The notes under the pieces: generated by a model
What the model saw: only the letters and a program-made list of their open reading frames with translations
What the model was told of the DNA's origin: nothing
Database searches by the model: none
Shown: in pieces, positions 1 through 6,463 of the stretch
How positions within the stretch are numbered: position 1 is the first letter of the stretch
Layout: every line of letters begins with the position of its first letter
NCBI GenBank assembly: GCA_029933275.1
Contig: JAOZOM010000096.1
Span: forward strand, 1 to 6,646
Source: Anaerolineales bacterium
GTDB taxonomy: Bacteria; Chloroflexota; Anaerolineae; Anaerolineales; Villigracilaceae
Direction of reading: 5' to 3'
DNA: 6,646 bases
Translations under genes and position numbers: made by a program

Positions 1-1256
1 TTGTTTCAACTTCTTACCCCCGCGCGCACCCCTTTGTGATGGATCACGGCAAAGGTAGCGAAATTTGGGATGTGGATGGCAATCGTTTTCTCGATTTTGC
101 CGCCGGCATCGCCGTTGCTTCTACAGGACACGCTCACCCGCGCGTCGTCAAAGCTATTCAAGCGCAGGCAGAAAAGTTTTTGCATATTTCTTCGGATTTT
201 TATCACGAAGAATGGATTAAGTTGAGCGAAAAGCTAAATGCGATTGCTCCCTTTGAAGAGGAAGCGCGCGTGTTTATGACCAACTCAGGGACTGAATCTG
301 TGGAAGCGGCAATCAAACTTGCGCGATACCACACCGGACGCTCCGGCTTTATCGGTTTTCTCGGCGGTTTTCACGGACGGACAATGGGTTCGCTCGCTTT
401 TACCGCCAGCAAACCAAAATATAAACGCGGCTTTGGTCCGCTAATGGACGGTGTTGTGCATGTACCTTTCCCCGATCCTTATCGCCCGCTTTTGGTGCAA
501 GCGGAGGGAGAAGATTACGGCGAGACGGTTGTCCGCTATATCGAAGAGCAGATTATGCAAAAAGTGATGCCTGCTGAAGAAATAGCCGGTATCCTCGTTG
601 AGCCGATTCAAGGCGAGGGCGGCTATGTTGTTCCCCCTGCCGGATTCTTCCCCGCACTACGGAAGATTTGTGATAAATACGGCATTTTGCTGATAGCAGA
701 CGAAGTCCAAGCCGGGATGGGGCGTACCGGCAAATGGTGGTCTATTGAGAATTTCGGCGTTGAGCCGGATATTATCACCTCCGCGAAGGGGCTCGCCTCC
801 GGTGTGCCGCTCGGTGCAATGATTGCCCGCAAATCGGTGATGACCTGGCCCCCCGGTACGCATGGAAACACCTACGGCGGGAATCCCCTTGCCTGCGCAG
901 CAGCAAACGCGACGATTGACTTGATTCAAGAAGGCTTTATGGCAAATGCGGCAGAAGTTGGTACTTATACCCTCGATGCTTTAGCCGAAATCGCGGCGCG
1001 ACACCCCAGCATTGGCGATGTACGCGGCATCGGGCTGATGATTGGAATTGATTTTGTCAAAGACAAAGCCACTCACGAGAAAAACGGGGCTTTACGCGAC
1101 CGCGTCAGCAACCTCGCCTTTGAGCGTGGCTTAATCACTTTAGGCTGTGGTGATAGTGTTATTCGCGTTTCCCCGCCTTTGAATATCACCAAAGCCGAAA
1201 TTGATGAGGGCTTGAAGATATTTGAAGAGGCAGTTACGGAGGCAGAGAAAGAATAG
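1..1256 (+). CDS. Class III PLP-dependent aminotransferase (acetylornithine/4-aminobutyrate aminotransferase family), 5'-partial
   Basis: Fold-type I aminotransferase that would move an amino group from an omega-amino donor (GABA, ornithine or acetylornithine type) to a 2-oxo acid in the cytoplasm. The frame is open to the left edge (first full codon at 3). Residues before the GTG at 36 read VSTSYPRAHPFV, the usual family lead-in to DHGKGSEIWDVDGN, so the gene starts upstream and the GTG/ATG at 36-41 are internal. Counting from the GTG codon: NSGTESVEAAIK at 83-94 (PLP phosphate contact), VEPIQGEGG at 188-196, ADEVQ at 221-225 (Asp222 to the pyridine nitrogen), SAKG with Schiff-base Lys251 (codon 786-788), WPPGTHGNTYGGNP at 271-284, and IRVSPPL at 376-382 (probable substrate-carboxylate Arg). 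The catalytic core is intact and ends at TAG 1254-1256. The WPPG...TYGGNP segment suggests the GABA/ornithine-type branch common in archaea and Chloroflexota-like bacteria. Family is certain; substrate is not. Confidence 0.95.
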   Translation, partial: VSTSYPRAHPFVMDHGKGSEIWDVDGNRFLDFAAGIAVASTGHAHPRVVKAIQAQAEKFLHISSDFYHEEWIKLSEKLNAIAPFEEEARVFMTNSGTESVEAAIKLARYHTGRSGFIGFLGGFHGRTMGSLAFTASKPKYKRGFGPLMDGVVHVPFPDPYRPLLVQAEGEDYGETVVRYIEEQIMQKVMPAEEIAGILVEPIQGEGGYVVPPAGFFPALRKICDKYGILLIADEVQAGMGRTGKWWSIENFGVEPDIITSAKGLASGVPLGAMIARKSVMTWPPGTHGNTYGGNPLACAAANATIDLIQEGFMANAAEVGTYTLDALAEIAARHPSIGDVRGIGLMIGIDFVKDKATHEKNGALRDRVSNLAFERGLITLGCGDSVIRVSPPLNITKAEIDEGLKIFEEAVTEAEKE

Positions 1257-1291
1257 TTTATCCGCAGATTACGAAGATTGAACAGATTTTT
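1257..1291 (+). repeat. 9-nt periodic AT-rich stretch directly after the aminotransferase stop
   Basis: The stretch begins at the base after the stop codon. After TTTATCCG come three imperfect 9-nt units, CAGATTACG (1265-1273), AAGATTGAA (1274-1282) and CAGATTTTT (1283-1291), sharing the core AGATT. It ends exactly where the next hairpin begins. It resembles dispersed intergenic sequences of the CGCAGATTA type seen in many environmental bacterial genomes (from memory, not searched). A comparable stretch with a different core lies at 6548-6579. Confidence 0.5.
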
Positions 1292-1334
1292 AAGGTTTGT
1301 AGATGACGCAAAGCGTCATCTACAAACCTTTTTT
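1292..1334 (+). terminator. Strong intrinsic terminator-like hairpin (possibly a REP-type palindrome)
   Basis: AAGGTTTGTAGATGACGC (1292-1309), loop AAA (1310-1312), and its perfect reverse complement (1313-1330). Six T's at 1329-1334 overlap the base of the stem. It lies 35 nt after the aminotransferase stop and has a T-tract only in + orientation, so it would end that transcript. A perfect 18-bp stem is longer than most terminators, so it may instead be, or also be, a copy of a dispersed palindromic element. Confidence 0.8.
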
Positions 1335-1542
1335 GTATGAGTTAAGGGGAAACAATGAGTATGAAAATAAGACGTTAGCTTTGGTTTCTGCAAAGAAGAG
1401 GGAAAGGTTGCTTGGGGTAAAAAATAGGGGAGATATGATGGGATTCGTGGAAGTTAAGAAAAAACGCCCCCTCAAGGAAAGAAATTATCCTTTCACCAAT
1501 TACGGCGATGAACACGTAGAATTCGTATTGCGGGACTACTGA
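1303..1542 (+). CDS. Doubtful small ORF, unknown function
   Basis: I do not recognise this protein. The longest reading gives 79 residues, very basic in the middle (AKKRERLLGVKNRG, VKKKRPLKERN) with an acidic/aromatic end (NYGDEHVEFVLRDY) and no membrane segment. Its ATG at 1303 lies inside the left arm of the perfect 18-bp hairpin, where both transcription and initiation would be disfavoured. A better start is ATG 1438 (or 1435), preceded by GGGGAG at 1427-1432, giving about 34 residues. The ORF converges on ruvA and the two 3' ends overlap by 7 nt. It could be a real small gene, a remnant of a decayed gene, or chance. The coordinates given are the longest reading. Confidence 0.3.
   Translation: MTQSVIYKPFLYELRGNNEYENKTLALVSAKKRERLLGVKNRGDMMGFVEVKKKRPLKERNYPFTNYGDEHVEFVLRDY
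1427..1432 (+). promoter_or_regulatory. Candidate ribosome binding site for the short form of the small ORF
   Basis: GGGGAG lies 5 nt before ATG 1438 and 2 nt before ATG 1435. It is the only Shine-Dalgarno-like sequence in this ORF at sensible spacing outside the hairpin, and it argues for the ~34-residue form. Confidence 0.3.
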
Positions 1543-2111
1543 AAATATCCCAATGCCAGCCGGAGACGCTCTTCCACTTCTTTGGGGGCATCTTTGGGAA
1601 TAGATTGAATGGCAGTTTGGGCTTCGACTACGCTGTAGCCCAGTGCGGTTAACGCGGCGAGGACTTCGCCATCGGTATCGGACATGGCGGCGACTTCTTC
1701 GAGGGCATTAAGGGGTTTGAGTTTGTCTTGTAGGGAGAGGACGATCCGCTGGGCGGTTTTTTTGCCCACGCCGGGGACGCGGTTAAGGAGATCAAATTCT
1801 TCGTTGAAAACAGCTCGTTTAATGGTATCCAGTGAAAGCGAGGAGAGAATCGCCAGTGCTAATTTGGGTCCGACACGGTTCACGCTGAGAAGAAGCGCGT
1901 AGAGGTCGCGATCCGCCTGAGTTTCAAATCCATAAAGAGACATGGCATCTTCTCGGACGATAAAGTGGGTATAAAGAAAAATGCTTTCACCAACATTCAT
2001 CTGCTCGCGCAACGTGGTGGGGACGTGGATGCGTAGCCCAACGCCGCCAACTTCGATGATGAGGGCGTTTTCTTCAATTTGGGTGATTTCACCGCGTAGG
2101 GTTGCAATCAT
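1536..2111 (-). CDS. ruvA: Holliday junction branch migration complex subunit RuvA
   Basis: RuvA tetramers bind four-way DNA junctions and load the RuvB motor for branch migration in recombinational repair. At 191 residues it is close to the family norm of about 200. Domain I is the N-terminal OB-fold (about 1-63; starts MIATLRGEI, VGGVGLRIHV at 21-30), with the acidic pin in REDAMSLYGF (Glu54, Asp55) that helps hold the junction centre open. Domain II has two helix-hairpin-helix motifs: RVGPKLALAIL at 79-89 and RVPGVGKKTAQRIV at 111-124. A variable linker (about 132-147) leads to the UBA-like domain III (148-191; GEVLAALTALGYS), which contacts RuvB. ATG at 2111-2109 begins 3 nt after the ruvC stop, with no clear Shine-Dalgarno sequence, so translational coupling to ruvC is likely. 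No ruvB follows; downstream is the convergent small ORF. Confidence 0.97.
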   Translation of the reverse strand: MIATLRGEITQIEENALIIEVGGVGLRIHVPTTLREQMNVGESIFLYTHFIVREDAMSLYGFETQADRDLYALLLSVNRVGPKLALAILSSLSLDTIKRAVFNEEFDLLNRVPGVGKKTAQRIVLSLQDKLKPLNALEEVAAMSDTDGEVLAALTALGYSVVEAQTAIQSIPKDAPKEVEERLRLALGYFQ

Positions 2112-2114
2112 AGT

Positions 2115-2594
2115 TTAGTACCGATTGGTGTGGATATGCGTGATGGCGACCGCGAGAGCATCCGCGGCATCATCGGGGCGAGGGATGCTGTCAAGTTCGA
2201 GGAGCATCCGTACCATTTCTTGGACTTGGCGTTTCCCCGCTGACCCGTAGCCTGCTACCGCTAATTTGATTTCGTTTGGTGTGTACTCGGCTGGATCCAT
2301 CCCCGCTTGAGCGAGTGCGAGCATGACTACGCCGCGTGCCTGCCCAACCGCGATGGCGGTGGTGACGTTGCGTTGAAAAAACAACTTCTCCACCGCACAG
2401 CGTTCGGGGCGATGGAGAAGGATAAGTTCGTTAAGTTGCTCGTAAATGGAAACGAGACGTTCGTGGGCAGGTGTTTTTGCGGGCGTTAAGATAACGCCAT
2501 ACGCAATGGTTTCGAGGCTATCATCTTCGCGTTGACGAATAAATCCATAGCCAGTGGTTGCGGTGCCTGGGTCAATGCCTAGAACGATGCTCAT
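2115..2594 (-). CDS. ruvC: Crossover junction endodeoxyribonuclease RuvC
   Basis: Holliday junction resolvase of the RNase H-like fold. It acts as a Mg2+-dependent dimer that nicks symmetric strands of junctions prepared by RuvAB. At 159 residues it has normal length (family about 160-190). All four expected acidic residues can be placed: Asp8 in VLGIDPGTATTGYG, Glu69 in AVEKLFFQRN, and Asp142 and Asp145 in DDAADALAVAITH. Phe72/Phe73 fit the aromatic position that stacks on junction bases, and GQARGVV at 84-90 is typical. The start is ATG at 2594-2592, 17 nt after the yebC stop, with no obvious Shine-Dalgarno sequence. Only 3 nt separate its TAA from ruvA. An active enzyme is expected. Confidence 0.97.
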   Translation of the reverse strand: MSIVLGIDPGTATTGYGFIRQREDDSLETIAYGVILTPAKTPAHERLVSIYEQLNELILLHRPERCAVEKLFFQRNVTTAIAVGQARGVVMLALAQAGMDPAEYTPNEIKLAVAGYGSAGKRQVQEMVRMLLELDSIPRPDDAADALAVAITHIHTNRY

Positions 2595-2611
2595 TTATGC
2601 GGCGTTGTTCT

Positions 2612-3367
2612 TTATTCTGCTTCGAGGGCTGCGATGACCTCATCGGAGATGCTCATATTATGATAGATATTTTGGACATCATCCAATTCTTCGAGTCTTT
2701 CGACAACGCGGAGAACTTGGAGGGTGTCTTCTACGTTTAAGTCCATTTCTTGTTTCGGTTCCATGCGCAGACCAGCATCTTCTGGAGTAATATCTGCGGC
2801 ACGGAGGGCATCACCAATCTCTTTATAGCTCGTGACGGGTCCAACGATTTCGATCATCCCGTTTTCGTTTGAGACATCATCTGCCCCAGCTTCAATCGCG
2901 AGTTCAAAAGCAGAATCAAAATCCATTTTTTCTTCGGAGAAAGCAAAAAAGGCGATCCGCTCAAATTGCCAAGCAACCGAGCCATTCGCGCCGAGGCTTC
3001 CGCCGTATTTATCTAAACCGTGACGGATTTCTGCTACCGTGCGGTTTTTATTCTCGGTCATACACTCCATCATGACGGCGACACCTTTTGGCGCGTAGCC
3101 TTCATAGGTGACTTCTTCAAAAACGACTCCGTCTTTATCTTCACCTGTGCCGCGCTTGATTGAGCGGGCGATATTATCTTTGGGCATATTCCCGGCTCGA
3201 GCTTTTTCTATCGCCAAGCGCAAGCGGAAGTTACTATCGGGATCACCGCCGCCCTCACGCGCTGACATTGTTATCTCGCGACTAAGACGGGTGAACGCCG
3301 CACCGCGTTTTGCGTCGGCTACACCTTTTTTACGTTTAATGGTTGACCATTTTGAATGTCCTGACAT
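2612..3367 (-). CDS. yebC: YebC/PmpR (TACO1) family translation/regulatory protein
   Basis: Cytoplasmic protein of the YebC/TACO1 family. Members were first described as transcriptional regulators (PmpR) and more recently as ribosome-associated factors that help translation through proline-rich stretches. The N-terminal signature MSGHSKWSTIKRKKG is followed by KRGAAFTRLSREI, then AIEKARAGNMPKDNIARSIK at 53-72, the family hallmark EEVTYEGYAPKG and, further on, TENKNRTVAEIRH and GGSLGANGSVAWQFER. Its 251 residues match the usual 240-250, so it is complete. ATG 3367-3365 is supported by AAGGAG at 3378-3373 with a 5-nt spacer, much the best ribosome binding site in the cluster. It is first in the yebC-ruvC-ruvA cluster, a common arrangement in bacteria. 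Whether it acts on ribosomes or DNA here cannot be told from sequence. Confidence 0.96.
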   Translation of the reverse strand: MSGHSKWSTIKRKKGVADAKRGAAFTRLSREITMSAREGGGDPDSNFRLRLAIEKARAGNMPKDNIARSIKRGTGEDKDGVVFEEVTYEGYAPKGVAVMMECMTENKNRTVAEIRHGLDKYGGSLGANGSVAWQFERIAFFAFSEEKMDFDSAFELAIEAGADDVSNENGMIEIVGPVTSYKEIGDALRAADITPEDAGLRMEPKQEMDLNVEDTLQVLRVVERLEELDDVQNIYHNMSISDEVIAALEAE

Positions 3368-3420
3368 TATTTCTCCTTCGCTACACCATCCAGTTAAAAC
3401 GGGGTGTGTTTTTATTGGGG

Positions 3421-3457
3421 TTTACCTATTATAACGGCAAGTTGGGAAATCGGTAAA
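3421..3457 (-). promoter_or_regulatory. Probable sigma-70-type promoter of yebC-ruvC-ruvA
   Basis: On the - strand, a perfect -10 box TATAAT (3433-3428) is preceded, after 18 nt, by TTTACC (3457-3452, four of six matches to TTGACA). Transcription would start near 3421, leaving a leader of about 55 nt ending in the AAGGAG site of yebC. It sits in the 104-nt gap after the cyclase gene. I see no convincing terminator hairpin between that stop and this promoter, so some read-through from the cyclase gene is possible. Confidence 0.6.
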
Positions 3458-3471
3458 TCGGGAATTCTTTT

Positions 3472-5880
3472 TCACATCCCCTTCTCCCAAAGTATAACGC
3501 GGTTGCGTCCGGCTTCTTTTGCTTGGTAGAGGGCTTTATCGGCGCGGAGAAGTAATTCGTCAAGGGGGAGGTTTTCGTCGCCAAGACTGGCTACGCCGAA
3601 GCTAATGGTTAGAGAAATGGAAGCAAGCCCAATGTCCAGGGGCGTTTCAGCACGGTATTTTCGTATCCGCTTTGCTATTTCGGCAGCTTGTTCTAAATCT
3701 GTTTCAGGGAGCAGGATGATAAATTCCTCCCCACCGTAACGCGCAAAGACATCGTGTTCTCGCAATGAGCTTTGACATTCTTCGGTGAGTCTACATAAAA
3801 CTTCATCTCCCGCACCATGACCGTAGGTGTCGTTAACTTGTTTGAAGTGGTCAAGATCAAAGATGATGATCGAAAGCGCGCGTTGGTAACGCTGTGAGCG
3901 TTCGAATTCGCTTTGAGCTACCTCGAAGAAATACCGCCGATTGAAGATCTTGGTTAAGGGGTCGGTGGTGGCTTGGCGGCGCAATTCTTCATCAGTTCGT
4001 ATTCGCTCGCTGATGTCTCGTGCGGCTCCCATGAGGGCGTTATGCTTTCCTTTGTCGTCGTATAAGAAACGTGCGGTGGTTTCCATCCACACGGCATGCC
4101 CGTCTTTATGGTACATCTCTACCTCTATGACTCGTGTTTTGTCCTCATTTTCTTCTATTATCTGCTGAATTATTTTTACAGAATCCGGCGACAACCTTTT
4201 TTCTATGGGTATCTGCAAAATTTCTTCAGGGCTGAAACCTAAAAGTTGTTGAACAGAGGGGCTGGCGTAGATGAGAACTAAGTCTTTTAAATTGGCTATC
4301 CAGATAAAATCGCTGGTGTTTTCGGCAAGCAAGCGATAGCGTGTTTCGCTTTCTTCCAACTCTATCGTCCGCTCTTTCACCTTTCTTTCTAAATCCCGAT
4401 ATGATCTTTGTAATGCGCCTTCGATATAGATTTGCTGGGTGATATCCTCTTTAATAGCGATAAAGTTGGTCATTTTGCCTTTTGTATCAAAAATAGGGGC
4501 GATGCTGGTTTGCTCCCAAAAAAGATTTCCCTCTTTAGTTTTATTGCAAAGTTCTCCATGCCACTCTTTTCCGGAGGAAATGGTTGACCACATTTTTTCG
4601 TAATAAGCGGTATCGTGTTTGCCTGATTGCAAAATTCTGGGGTTTTCTCCCAAAACCTCCTCCATTGAATAACCGGAGATTTGTAAAAACTTAGGGTTAA
4701 CATATTCGATATTCCCCTGTAAATCAGTGATGACAACTGCGTTTGCGCTTTGCTCTACCGCTTGATATAGTTTTTTTTGCTCGTTCTCCGCCTGTACTCG
4801 TTCACTGATATCGCGGTCATAGCTCAAGATACCTGATAAATTTCCGTTTTTGTCGGCAAAGGGAATCCCTTTGCGCCAAATATCAATGACACTACCATCG
4901 GGGCGGATGACTTTGATTTCTCCTTCTGTAGGCTCTAATTGCTGAAGACGGGGCATTTTTTCTCGAAAGACTTTTAAAGAATCCTTACTTAAAAATTCGG
5001 ATATATTTTTCCCAAATAAATCACTAGGATGCTCGTATCCATACAACTTAGCCATACTTTGACTACACTCAAGAACATTCCCCATCTTATCCAAAATGCT
5101 GACCCCATCAGGAGCAGAATCGAAAAGACGGCGATAGCGCGTCTCGCTCTCGCGTAGGGCTTTATTGCTTTGCCTCTGTCGCCCCTCGCCAATTACCCAC
5201 ATCAAGAGCAATCCTAAAATTGTGGCTGTTCCAATCCCCATTAAAGTATTTACTGTGTGGATTTGTTTTATCGCGCCAGAGGATGCTAATATCTCAGGTA
5301 ATGGGGTGGATAGACCAATCGTCCAGACATGCTCGCCGACCCGAACAGGAGTCCACGCCGCGATCTCTTTCCCCTTCTCCGGCAACCAGATGTACCACCC
5401 TACGCCTTCGCTTGCTTCCGTTACCGAAGCTGTCATCTCTTCATAATGGCTGGCTCCGTTATTTTTTTGAATCTCGAATATCTCCGCCATACTTTTCCCG
5501 CGATATATATCGGGAAAATCTTCGCTGAGGTCAAAAACAACGTGATCGGGCGCGTAGATCCAAGCATCGCCATTTTCTAATAAATGAATCGGCTCAATAA
5601 ATTTCTTAAATATTTCTTGTTCAAACGCTACGTTGTTTTTCCGTCCGTGTACTTCTGCTTCGTGTGTAATATATAAGGATACGGTGCGTGTTACTATTCT
5701 GACAATCTCTAATTCAGTTTCTTGATAAGCGGTGATATTTGTTTCTATCAAAGCTTGCGTCTGACGATATACAACCAGCCACCCCAATGCAATAAATAAA
5801 AGCACAATAATTGGGAGTAGCGAGTATTGAAAAAAACAATTCTTTATAAAATAGTCAAATTTCGCTTTTAAATATCGCAT
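3472..5880 (-). CDS. Membrane-bound sensor diguanylate cyclase (periplasmic sensor, three PAS, GGDEF)
   Basis: Makes c-di-GMP from two GTP in response to external and internal signals. Of its 802 residues, 18-37 form a first membrane segment (YSLLPIIVLLFIALGWLVVY), about 40-208 an extracytoplasmic Cache-like sensor (ENGDAWIYAPDHVVFD at 102-117), and 212-231 a second membrane segment. PAS1 spans about 246-362; PAS2 about 370-484, ending IAIKEDITQQ; a short coiled coil about 487-515; PAS3 about 515-627, ending AARDISER. The GGDEF domain spans about 635-802 with FDLDHFKQVNDTYGHGAGDE at 674-693 (metal and GTP site), active-site GGEEF at 716-720, and inhibitory-site REHD at 707-710 at the standard 5-residue spacing. 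It should therefore be active and product-inhibited. No EAL or HD-GYP domain is present. PAS2 has ENPRIL where LOV photoreceptors have NCRFL, so it lacks the flavin-binding Cys. ATG 5880-5878 is the only good start (in-frame stop at 5901-5899), although its Shine-Dalgarno sequence is poor. The ligand is unknown. Confidence 0.95.
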   Translation of the reverse strand: MRYLKAKFDYFIKNCFFQYSLLPIIVLLFIALGWLVVYRQTQALIETNITAYQETELEIVRIVTRTVSLYITHEAEVHGRKNNVAFEQEIFKKFIEPIHLLENGDAWIYAPDHVVFDLSEDFPDIYRGKSMAEIFEIQKNNGASHYEEMTASVTEASEGVGWYIWLPEKGKEIAAWTPVRVGEHVWTIGLSTPLPEILASSGAIKQIHTVNTLMGIGTATILGLLLMWVIGEGRQRQSNKALRESETRYRRLFDSAPDGVSILDKMGNVLECSQSMAKLYGYEHPSDLFGKNISEFLSKDSLKVFREKMPRLQQLEPTEGEIKVIRPDGSVIDIWRKGIPFADKNGNLSGILSYDRDISERVQAENEQKKLYQAVEQSANAVVITDLQGNIEYVNPKFLQISGYSMEEVLGENPRILQSGKHDTAYYEKMWSTISSGKEWHGELCNKTKEGNLFWEQTSIAPIFDTKGKMTNFIAIKEDITQQIYIEGALQRSYRDLERKVKERTIELEESETRYRLLAENTSDFIWIANLKDLVLIYASPSVQQLLGFSPEEILQIPIEKRLSPDSVKIIQQIIEENEDKTRVIEVEMYHKDGHAVWMETTARFLYDDKGKHNALMGAARDISERIRTDEELRRQATTDPLTKIFNRRYFFEVAQSEFERSQRYQRALSIIIFDLDHFKQVNDTYGHGAGDEVLCRLTEECQSSLREHDVFARYGGEEFIILLPETDLEQAAEIAKRIRKYRAETPLDIGLASISLTISFGVASLGDENLPLDELLLRADKALYQAKEAGRNRVILWEKGM

Positions 5881-5915
5881 GAGACTTGTCTTTAATGCTT
5901 AGCAATGTAGAAAAA

Positions 5916-5969
5916 ATTATATGGCGAATATACTCTCGCTTATTTTTGCAAATACCAAGAATTTTTTTT
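5916..5969 (-). promoter_or_regulatory. Probable promoter of the diguanylate cyclase gene with an upstream A-tract
   Basis: On the - strand, a perfect TATAAT (5921-5916) lies 35 nt before the ATG. The -35 region is poor (about ATAAGC). A run of eight A's (5969-5962) followed by TT sits roughly 45-55 nt before the predicted start point, where UP elements act, and could compensate for it. A weak -35 with an A-tract fits either UP-element dependence or an activator. The leader would be under 30 nt. Confidence 0.4.
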
Positions 5970-5972
5970 CGC

Positions 5973-5996
5973 TGTCTAAAATTTATAAAATGGACA
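5973..5996. repeat. Imperfect palindrome with TGTC/GACA ends
   Basis: The 24-nt stretch begins TGTC and ends GACA around an AT-rich centre (TAAAATTTATAAAATG). Fourteen of 24 positions agree with the reverse complement. It lies about 55-75 nt upstream of the probable cyclase -10 box, so it could be an operator. The TGTC/GACA ends also recall transposon-type inverted ends, but no transposase gene is near. Confidence 0.25.
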
Positions 5997-6268
5997 CAGG
6001 TTCTGCGTCTCAGATGCTGGGGCTAAGAAAAAGAGGAGTGGGCTTAGAGATTAGGCTTTCGCTAAGCAATGATTAAGTTTTTTCCCCAAAAGATGTTACG
6101 AAGAATAGTTTGATGGTTGGGAGAGAACTCTCGCTCAAATCTTCTTACTTCTCATTATATACGCTTTACATAAAAAATAAAGAGGAATTCCATTGCAAGA
6201 AAATACGTAGCCAATCAAAATATCCCGTTTTAATTCAGATAGAAGGCAGAGCAAATGCGTAAAATAGG

Positions 6269-6463
6269 CTAATCAAACTGCCCCGCATACTCTTGCGTCA
6301 AATCATCCAGCGCAGCGGAGTTGATTTCAGCTTGCAACTCGATGGAATTATCTGTCTTGCCGACCATCTCAGTCTCAAAACTTCCGTTTTTTTGATGCAA
6401 GATGGACTTTCCTTTACAGGCACGACAAAAAACGGTATCTCCGGTGCGAGCAGTGCGCTGCAA
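6269..6463 (-). CDS. Small ORF or gene remnant with a CxxC motif, unknown function
   Basis: I do not recognise this protein. Its 64 residues from a TTG start (6463-6461) include one CRAC motif near residue 13, half of a zinc-ribbon pair, in GDTVFCRACKGKSILHQKNG, followed by an acidic C-terminal half (EINSAALDDLTQEYAGQFD). The composition looks protein-like. No ATG is available, but GGGGATGG lies just before the TTG. Extending upstream in frame there is TGA at 6475-6473, and beyond it ATG CTA AAA CGA AAA ATG from 6493. This could be a complete small gene with a TTG start, a pseudogene broken by the TGA, or chance. It would be transcribed in the same direction as the cyclase gene, 388 nt upstream of it. 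Confidence 0.3.
   Translation of the reverse strand: MQRTARTGDTVFCRACKGKSILHQKNGSFETEMVGKTDNSIELQAEINSAALDDLTQEYAGQFD

Larger units (their letters stand above)
5881..6268. other. AT-rich non-coding region upstream of the cyclase gene
   Basis: No ORF of useful length, tRNA or recognised riboswitch is visible here. Beyond the cyclase promoter it holds a second, orphan TATAAT on the - strand (6159-6154, no good -35 box); a 24-nt imperfect palindrome (5973-5996); near-identical GCTTAGCAATG (5897-5907) and GCTAAGCAATG (6061-6071); two copies of ACTCTCGCT (5932-5940, 6127-6135); and a weak 6-bp stem, GCTTAG (6042-6047) with CTAAGC (6062-6067). It may be a long regulatory region or the remains of a decayed insertion. 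Confidence 0.5.

Noticed and set aside
36..41. GTG/ATG as the true start of the aminotransferase
   Set aside because: The frame is open to the left edge and the residues before it match the family's N-terminal lead-in, so the gene is truncated by the window.
657..929. - strand ORFs inside the aminotransferase gene (also 623-871)
   Set aside because: They are antisense to a clearly conserved protein and encode low-complexity, unrecognisable peptides.
1257..1291. CRISPR-like array
   Set aside because: The units are 9 nt, imperfect and without spacers; no cas gene is present.
1460..1535. Intrinsic terminator for ruvA on the - strand
   Set aside because: There is a T6 run after GGGGGCG, but only a 5-bp stem some distance upstream of it, too weak to call.
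2832..3434. + strand ORFs antisense to yebC, one reaching into its promoter
   Set aside because: They are shadows of the conserved yebC reading frame with Ser/Arg/Pro-rich composition and no start signal.
5165..5580. + strand ORFs antisense to the sensor domain of the cyclase
   Set aside because: They overlap the intact - strand coding sequence and have no recognisable features.
5881..6268. c-di-GMP riboswitch or other structured leader before the cyclase gene
   Set aside because: No GEMM-type conserved segment was seen, and the predicted leader after TATAAT is under 30 nt.
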